A stretch of DNA of 12,434 nt, from NCBI GenBank assembly GCA_934465125.1, contig CAKSKO010000012.1, forward strand, positions 1 through 12,434. Direction: 5' to 3'. The DNA is from an uncultured Eubacteriales bacterium (GTDB taxonomy: Bacteria; Bacillota; Clostridia; Oscillospirales; Acutalibacteraceae). Shown here piece by piece: positions 7,904 to 12,434 of this stretch. The notes beneath the pieces were generated by a model. The model was not told the DNA's origin. It did not search any database and worked only from the letters and a program-made list of their open reading frames with translations. The translations under genes were made by a program, and so were the position numbers. Position 1 is the stretch's first letter; each line of letters starts with the position of its first letter.

Positions 7904-7940
7904 AAAAGACCAGTCGGTCAATCCGATCGACTGGTCTTTT
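7904..7940. terminator. Bidirectional Rho-independent terminator
   Basis: AAAAGACCAGTCG (7904-7916) and CGACTGGTCTTTT (7928-7940) form a perfect 13-bp stem with an 11-base loop and A/T runs at the foot on both sides. It lies between the converging spoVAC and symporter genes and can serve both. Confidence 0.9.
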
Positions 7941-8022
7941 GAAATATAACAGAGTGTGGGGAGATTTATTGAATCAACATGATGAGATCAGGCAGAAAGT
8001 AAGGAAATAATATGCAAATTTC

Positions 8023-9474
8023 TTAGGATATATGTTTTTTTGCATAGGTTTTTAAGGAATCCTTACTGTTTTCTTTCAAATGGTCAAAGAACTTTTTTGA
8101 TTCTGTAACCACCACACCGTTTAGCGCGACCAAAGCAATCAGATTCGGAAAGGCCATCAATCCATTGAAAATATCCGCGATATTCCATACGAGTTCCACG
8201 CTTAAAAATGGACCGACAAACACCGCTAAAATATAAAGCCATCGATAGATAAGTACAACTTTTTTCTTTTTATGAGAGAGGTATTCTATACAACGTTCTC
8301 CATAATAGTTCCAGCCTAAAATAGTGGTAAAAGCAAAGAATACCAAACAGATCATCAGAAGGAACTGGCCGACTGTTGGAGCAAAAAAGAATCCGGTTTG
8401 GAATGCCTTTGAAGTGACCAATACTCCCTCTATCCCTTCTGCATGCCAGGCTCCTGATGTGATGATACAAAGTCCTGTTAAAGAGCATATTACGATTGTA
8501 TCGATTAAGGTTCCAAGCATCGATACAAGACCTTGCTGTGCAGGCCAATTTGTTTTGGCGGCGGCCGCCACCATCGTAGCGCTTCCAAGTCCGGCTTCAT
8601 TTGAAAAAATTCCTCTGGCAACACCCTTTTGCATTGCGCTTCGCAAAGTAGATCCGGCAAATCCGCCGATAGCGGCGGTACCAGTAAAGGCGCCGGACAA
8701 AATTTCACCGACTGCGTTTGGAATACTTTTGATATTGACTCCAAGAGTCAAAAAACAGCAGAGTAGATAAGTCAGCGTCATAAAGGGGACAAGAATTTCA
8801 GAGACAGAGGAGATTCGTTTGATTCCACCGATCAAAACAAGCGCCACAAAAAGAGTGACGAGCAGAGAAGTGATCAGAATGATAGTTGAAAAAGAGTATC
8901 CAAAGAGAGAAATGGTCATCGTTTTTTGAGGATCAAAAAAATCCTCAACAGCTTTGGCTATTCCATTGACTTGCGCAAAGGTTCCAACTCCCAAAAGTCC
9001 AGCTCCGGCGCCAAAGAAAGCGAACATCTTTGCAAGGCATTTAAACTTTTTACCCATCCCGCGTTCAATATAATAAAATGCACCGCCCAGCGTGTGTCCG
9101 CTTTTGGATACTTCGCGATACTTTACAGCAAGTAACCCTTCTGCATATTTTGTAGCCATCCCCAAAAAAGCGGCAACAAACATCCAGAACAGCGCTCCGG
9201 GTCCTCCAATTCCGATTGCAGTGGCAACACCTACGATATTTCCGGTGCCAATTGTTGCTGAAAGCGCGGTGCAAAGGGAGCCAAAACTCGAGATTTCTCC
9301 TTTGACTCCGGTTTCGTCTTGGAACGTAAACCGAAAGGCTTTCGGTAACTGCCTAATTTGCACAAACTTTAAGCGCACTGATAATAAAATGCCGACGGCT
9401 AGGATGAATAGAATCAATGGCAATCCCCAGACCCACTCATCGATCGTAGTAATCCATTGGCTAAGTTGATCCAT
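8023..9474 (-). CDS. AGCS-family sodium:alanine (amino acid) symporter
   Basis: The family (Alanine or Glycine:Cation Symporter, PF01235) takes up alanine or glycine with Na+ or H+. The 483-aa product is full length for the family, with about 11 hydrophobic segments. Signatures visible by eye are LSATIGTGNIVGVATAI (71-87), GPGALFWMFVAAFLGMATKYAE (start at 91), GGAFYYIERG (130-139) and SNEAGLGSA (291-299), which include the substrate- and ion-site regions. The C-terminus is a short basic cytosolic tail. The ATG has a strong AAGGAGGAG site four bases upstream. It is a single-gene unit with its own promoter and a palindrome in the leader. Alanine is both a wall precursor and a germinant in spore formers, so either a nutritional or an envelope link is possible, but the sequence does not decide. 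Exact substrate and ion cannot be assigned. Confidence 0.95.
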   Translation of the reverse strand: MDQLSQWITTIDEWVWGLPLILFILAVGILLSVRLKFVQIRQLPKAFRFTFQDETGVKGEISSFGSLCTALSATIGTGNIVGVATAIGIGGPGALFWMFVAAFLGMATKYAEGLLAVKYREVSKSGHTLGGAFYYIERGMGKKFKCLAKMFAFFGAGAGLLGVGTFAQVNGIAKAVEDFFDPQKTMTISLFGYSFSTIILITSLLVTLFVALVLIGGIKRISSVSEILVPFMTLTYLLCCFLTLGVNIKSIPNAVGEILSGAFTGTAAIGGFAGSTLRSAMQKGVARGIFSNEAGLGSATMVAAAAKTNWPAQQGLVSMLGTLIDTIVICSLTGLCIITSGAWHAEGIEGVLVTSKAFQTGFFFAPTVGQFLLMICLVFFAFTTILGWNYYGERCIEYLSHKKKKVVLIYRWLYILAVFVGPFLSVELVWNIADIFNGLMAFPNLIALVALNGVVVTESKKFFDHLKENSKDSLKTYAKKHIS

Positions 9475-9492
9475 ATGCTCCTCCTTCTGTAT

Positions 9493-9512
9493 GGCAGAGA
9501 ATATTCTCTGCC
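9493..9512. promoter_or_regulatory. Perfect 20-bp palindrome (operator or hairpin) in the symporter leader
   Basis: GGCAGAGAATATTCTCTGCC is identical to its reverse complement. It lies just upstream of the symporter's ribosome-binding site (9478-9487) and about 50-70 bases downstream of the predicted transcription start. It could be a repressor operator acting as a roadblock, or an 8-bp mRNA hairpin with an AUAU loop. There is no T-run after it, so it is not a terminator. Confidence 0.55.
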
Positions 9513-9567
9513 TAACAAATACATTCTCATCTCAATAATAAAGATTCTTCATTGCAATAACTTTCAT

Positions 9568-9596
9568 AATATACCATATTTTTTAACAGAATACAA
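9568..9596 (-). promoter_or_regulatory. Extended -10 sigma-A-like promoter of the symporter
   Basis: On the minus strand TTGTAT (9591-9596) and TATATT (9568-9573, 5 of 6) are exactly 17 bases apart, and the -10 is preceded by TGG, giving an extended -10 (TGnTATATT). Transcription would start near 9561, about 87 bases before the ATG. Confidence 0.55.
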
Positions 9597-9630
9597 GAAA
9601 TTTGCCTGGAAGAAGGATTGAAGCTGCAAA

Positions 9631-9677
9631 ATATAAAACGCACTTTGGTTACCAAACATTGATAGCCAAGGTGCGTT
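9631..9677 (-). terminator. Rho-independent terminator of the polysaccharide operon
   Basis: On the minus strand AACGCACCTTGG (9677-9666) pairs with CCAAAGTGCGTT (9648-9637) over 12 bp with one G-U pair, followed by a T/A-rich run (TTTTATATTTT). It starts 10 bases after the stop of the kinase-like gene. Confidence 0.8.
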
Positions 9678-9687
9678 CTATTTGCTA

Positions 9688-10221
9688 TTACTTATACGGA
9701 ATCACTCCGGTAATCGGAACATGATTTTCTTTTAAATATAAAAGGCTTTGCTCATAATTGCGGTATTTTGTGTAAGAGTAGCGCTCGATTAAAATAACAC
9801 CATCGCAAAGCTTTGCGGATTCAAGTGCGGCTGAGAAGATATTAACCGGGGCAAGATTCAAAAAAATCAGATCGTATTTGCTTTTCCTTTCTTCGAGGAT
9901 ACTTTTTAACTCATTACTCGTTTCACTAAGCAAAATTTCTTCATCAAAACATTTCTCTGGATCGTCTTTCTGAGGAGGAGTTTTTTCTTGCTTCAAATCA
10001 ATAGTAAGGAGCAGCACTTTTTTGCCTAGGATAGCGGTCATCTCTTTTAATAATTTACGACAAACGGATAGTTTTAACGTCTGATTGGATAAGGTGCTGG
10101 TGAATGCGAAAACGGAACCTTCTGATTTTTCTATCAGGGCGGAAAGGGAGTTCGTAGTATAGTGAAAAGACTCTGCTTGTTTTTCTTTCTTTGATAGTTT
10201 ATAACTTTGACCGAATAACAT
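9688..10221 (-). CDS. CpsD/CapB-like bacterial tyrosine-kinase homologue with degenerate nucleotide-binding motifs
   Basis: CpsD-type kinases pair with a CpsC membrane activator and control polysaccharide export and polymer length. This 177-aa cytosolic protein keeps the fold order: an N-terminal region with ESFHYTTNSL (as in the family's EAfR..RTNL), VFAFTST where the Walker A strand ends, KKVLLLTIDLK (A' motif, Asp75), LLSETSNELKSILEERKSKYD (like ELL....m..ll.....fD), YDLIFLNLAP (Walker B region), and CDGVILIERYSYTKYR...GVIPYK at the end. The Walker A Gly-Lys-Ser/Thr is absent (TSTLSNQTLK at 41-50) and the Walker B Asp is Asn122. The segment between A' and B is shorter than usual, and the usual tail of clustered tyrosines after the last strand is missing. 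It therefore probably does not hydrolyse ATP or phosphorylate itself, and may act as a structural partner of the CpsC-like protein. It starts two bases after the upstream stop with GAGAGGAA inside that gene, so coupling is likely. The reading frame is intact. Confidence 0.75.
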   Translation of the reverse strand: MLFGQSYKLSKKEKQAESFHYTTNSLSALIEKSEGSVFAFTSTLSNQTLKLSVCRKLLKEMTAILGKKVLLLTIDLKQEKTPPQKDDPEKCFDEEILLSETSNELKSILEERKSKYDLIFLNLAPVNIFSAALESAKLCDGVILIERYSYTKYRNYEQSLLYLKENHVPITGVIPYK

Positions 10222-10223
10222 GG

Positions 10224-11087
10224 CTAGTTCCTCTCTTTCGGTTTATCATAGATATGGAGTTCTCCAATGACAGGGACGTCATATTCAAAGAAATCGCTCT
10301 TCCTGTTTAACGTAGGCTGGAACAATGCGATCACAAAAATAAGCAAACAGCTGAATGCAACAGCTAAAATAAACGGCACCCCCATTGATTTTATTATCAC
10401 TTTTACAGGGTTCACTGCGGTAGCAGTTGGATTGGTTGTCGCTTTTTTGGTGGAGTCTTTTGCAGCTTCTACCAAAGAAGACACGATACTTTTATCTGAT
10501 ACGATGTTCTGATTTACATTATCAAGGAAAGTAAGCTGTGCGGTAGAAACAGTTGGTGCGTATTGCTGTGTTAAAAATGTTTGATAAGCTAAAAGGAGGT
10601 CACGCGAGAGCTGCTCATCGTATGTCTCAACGATCAACTGAACAACCATAGTGTTTTCATACTGTTGGGAATAAAAAAGCTTTTCCAGGCAATACATAGT
10701 TAAGTCCTGCGGTTTTGCATATGCGGGATCCTTTTTTAAAACCGTTTTCTGAATTAGTTCTTCGGTGGAATATTCTTTAGTGATTTCCTTAAATACATAG
10801 TTTTTACAAAAATCTGCTTGCAAAATATTCGCAAACTGTGAAGGGAATTCCCGGTATACCCCTAAGTTTTCATCTGTTGGGGTGACGAGTGGTTTCACAG
10901 AATAAGAGGCGGTAGAAACATAAAACTCCGAAGTTTCTTTTTCGGCGCCGTAGGCGTTTGCATGTTTTATTTTTAGGATTCCAGAGGTTCCTCCAAACAG
11001 AAGTGCAATTAGTATAATAACCAAGACCAAAGCGAGATATCTCTTCAGTGCAGAGAAAACATCTCTCATTCCAAAATGCTCAAACAT
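10224..11087 (-). CDS. CpsC/Wzz-type polysaccharide chain-length determinant (polysaccharide co-polymerase)
   Basis: Proteins of this type sit in the membrane beside the Wzy polymerase, set polymer length and, in Gram-positives, activate a CpsD kinase through their cytosolic C-terminus. The 287-aa product has the expected layout: a short cytosolic N-terminus (FEHFGMRDVFSALKRY), a first membrane segment (about 18-38), an outside domain with FYVSTASYSVKPL and a helical middle (about 55-225), a Ser/Thr/Lys/Asn-rich stretch (about 205-225), and a second membrane segment (about 236-256). A cytosolic tail ends with FFEYDVPVIGELHIYD, like the 'lPVlG.ip' end of Wzz proteins. The ATG is preceded by AAAGGAA. 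It lies 48 bases after the Wzy gene with no terminator between, and two bases before the kinase-like gene, so all three form one operon. Overall sequence match is weak outside the two ends, which is normal for the family. Confidence 0.82.
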   Translation of the reverse strand: MFEHFGMRDVFSALKRYLALVLVIILIALLFGGTSGILKIKHANAYGAEKETSEFYVSTASYSVKPLVTPTDENLGVYREFPSQFANILQADFCKNYVFKEITKEYSTEELIQKTVLKKDPAYAKPQDLTMYCLEKLFYSQQYENTMVVQLIVETYDEQLSRDLLLAYQTFLTQQYAPTVSTAQLTFLDNVNQNIVSDKSIVSSLVEAAKDSTKKATTNPTATAVNPVKVIIKSMGVPFILAVAFSCLLIFVIALFQPTLNRKSDFFEYDVPVIGELHIYDKPKERN

Positions 11088-11135
11088 GATGATATTCCTT
11101 TCGTTAAAAAATGAATGATAGGCAAAATACCTTCT

Positions 11136-12434
11136 TTATGTAGGGATACTAGTCTCAAACCGCGATAAAGCGCGGTGATAAGAGTATTTTTTTACCATTA
11201 GCTTTGAAACAATGAAACAAAATAGAATCGCGGCAATAAATTGTGCGCTGATAATAAATGTTAGCCATCCTGTAGCCTCAGCACGCGGAGTAAAGAAAAT
11301 TGATGTTAATGACATCAATACCACAGTAGCCAGAAACCAGTTCTTTTTGATCATAGGGACAAAGTAAATAAAAAGAATCCCTAGTAAAATACTGAAAACA
11401 ATGATACCTAGATACCCAAAATCAGCAAACGTTTCCAATAAATAAGATGATCCCCAGCCGTGTCCTTCTAAATACTCTTGGCCTCTTGTCACATAAGACA
11501 TACGATGCGCAAAACTATTGCTGTATAAAGCGGCGTTTAAATTGTTTCCGTCTCCAAGAGACTTTGCACCAAACAAGACTTGTGCAAAGGTGCCGTGTCC
11601 CCAATAATCAAGGAATCCGCCAAATGTATAGTTGGTGAATCCTGTGTCGGCAATTTTAGGAATCGCATCATGTCCAATGCAGAGGACGTCAAACGAAACG
11701 CCTTGTTTATAAAAGAAATCAATAATCAGACTGATTGGATTATCGCGTTTTGCGCTGGTCCCAGCACGAATATAATTATATGCCCCTAAAAAGACCAAAG
11801 CCAGCGGAGCTGTAATAACCAACAGGAGCTTTTCGGCGAATCCAAGCCATTTCTTTGTGTCTTCTAATACATCTCGTATAAAATAATATAAAAATATAAA
11901 AATGCAATTTAAAACAATCGGATTTCTCATTCCGATCAAAAGTGACGGGAGTGCTGAGAATAGATACAAAGCCAAAGGAATAAAAGTCATATTCTTCTTT
12001 GGCATAGTAGCCAAGAAGACACATAGAAAATATGGCATCATATCGGCAATGACACGAAATAGATAAGGAAGGCTCGACTTGAAGAGTGTATAAAACTGTT
12101 CATATTCCTTGCCGCGCATAAATAAAAGCTTTTCAAGCTCCTTTACTATAAAAAATATCATTGCAGTGTAAAATAAAAGCAAAGAGATCACTCTAAGTGT
12201 ATTGATAAATTCTTGTTGTGCAATGATTTGATCGCGCGATACTGTTTTTTGGGGGATGCGTCGTTGTCGTGCCAATAAGGTTTCGGCAAAAATCGATCCA
12301 ACAAGAAGACAAATCATTGTCAAAAATAAAGCTGTTAAAGCAAAATAAAGCGATTTTATTTCAAAATACCACCAGATATCTCCTTTTACCATACTGATTA
12401 CAGGTCTGCTTAGCAAGAAAATGAAAATCACGAG
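11136..12434 (-). CDS. Wzy-type polysaccharide repeat-unit polymerase (5' end outside window)
   Basis: This protein would join lipid-linked repeat units into polysaccharide on the outer face of the membrane. The frame is open to the right edge; the GTG at 12431 falls in the middle of a hydrophobic segment (IFIFLLSRPVIS) and no upstream sequence is visible, so the true start is beyond the window and probably one or more membrane segments are missing. The visible 431 residues hold about nine hydrophobic segments. Features typical of the O-antigen polymerase Wzy family (compare PF14296) include the RNPIVL stretch (about 169-174) after a membrane segment, AYNYIRAGT (217-225), a long outside loop with GGFLDYWGHGTFAQ (271-284) and NSFAHRMSYV (305-314), and GHGWGSSYLLETFADFGYLG (323-342) just before a membrane segment. 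Its place directly before a CpsC/Wzz-type gene supports the call. The repeat unit and polymer are unknown, since glycosyltransferases and flippase must lie outside the window. Confidence 0.85.
   Translation of the reverse strand, partial: LVIFIFLLSRPVISMVKGDIWWYFEIKSLYFALTALFLTMICLLVGSIFAETLLARQRRIPQKTVSRDQIIAQQEFINTLRVISLLLFYTAMIFFIVKELEKLLFMRGKEYEQFYTLFKSSLPYLFRVIADMMPYFLCVFLATMPKKNMTFIPLALYLFSALPSLLIGMRNPIVLNCIFIFLYYFIRDVLEDTKKWLGFAEKLLLVITAPLALVFLGAYNYIRAGTSAKRDNPISLIIDFFYKQGVSFDVLCIGHDAIPKIADTGFTNYTFGGFLDYWGHGTFAQVLFGAKSLGDGNNLNAALYSNSFAHRMSYVTRGQEYLEGHGWGSSYLLETFADFGYLGIIVFSILLGILFIYFVPMIKKNWFLATVVLMSLTSIFFTPRAEATGWLTFIISAQFIAAILFCFIVSKLMVKKYSYHRALSRFETSIPT

Noticed and set aside
7969..8010. 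Tiny frame TTG..TAA (13 codons) with GGGGAG just upstream, between the terminator at 7904-7940 and the symporter stop
   Set aside because: Too short to support as a gene, no recognisable product, and it lies downstream of a strong terminator on its strand without a visible promoter.
8324..8770. 148-codon open frame on the + strand inside the symporter gene
   Set aside because: It is antisense to strongly conserved AGCS motifs, has no family resemblance and no ribosome site; a shadow frame.
9475..9561. Glycine riboswitch or T-box in the symporter leader
   Set aside because: The predicted leader is about 87 bases, with only the palindrome as structure; no tandem aptamer, T-box sequence or terminator is seen.
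1..12434. CRISPR arrays, insertion sequences, tRNA, phage or defence genes
   Set aside because: Scanning by eye found no regularly spaced repeats, transposase or integrase motifs, or tRNA-like folds; the window is explained by ordinary chromosomal envelope, sporulation and transport genes.

Overview
The window reads as chromosome of a spore-forming, Gram-positive anaerobe of the Clostridia type (Oscillospiraceae/Ruminococcaceae-like). The signs are low-to-moderate G+C, strong AAAGGGGG or AGGAGG ribosome sites, TTG starts, a spoVAC gene, an FHA-SEDS fusion next to a class B penicillin-binding protein, a YfhO-type membrane protein and a Gram-positive type CpsC/CpsD/Wzy capsule cluster. The placement is inferred from gene content only; there is no rRNA or other taxonomic marker.

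Left part (1-4508, + strand): the 3' part of a lipoprotein gene whose product joins a periplasmic-binding-protein fold (FecB/BtuF type), a Ser-rich linker and a peptidoglycan-binding domain. A hairpin and a sigma-A-like promoter follow. Then comes a tightly coupled pair: a membrane-anchored FHA domain fused to a SEDS (FtsW/RodA) glycan polymerase, and a class B PBP transpeptidase. Together the pair forms a complete polymerase/cross-linker unit for cell-wall synthesis. A perfect 17-bp inverted repeat (4518-4561) ends this unit and also serves the gene facing it.

Middle part (4571-9474): three single-gene units. A large YfhO-family membrane protein (-) probably decorates surface polymers. An isolated spoVAC (+) belongs to the spore dipicolinate channel. 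An AGCS-type Na+/alanine symporter (-) has its own extended -10 promoter and a perfect 20-bp palindrome in its leader. spoVAC and the symporter converge on a shared terminator (7904-7940).

Right part (9635-12434, - strand, read from the right edge inward): a polysaccharide operon with a Wzy-type polymerase (5' end outside the window), a CpsC/Wzz-type chain-length protein and a CpsD-like tyrosine-kinase homologue. The last has lost its Walker A and Walker B residues, so it looks like a pseudokinase. A hairpin terminator closes the operon.

Most of the window is cell-envelope biology: wall synthesis, surface glycosylation and capsule. I see no mobile element, CRISPR array, tRNA or rRNA. No wholly new system is evident. 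The most unusual items are the binding-protein/wall-binding lipoprotein fusion, the degenerate kinase, the solitary spoVAC and the operator-like palindrome.
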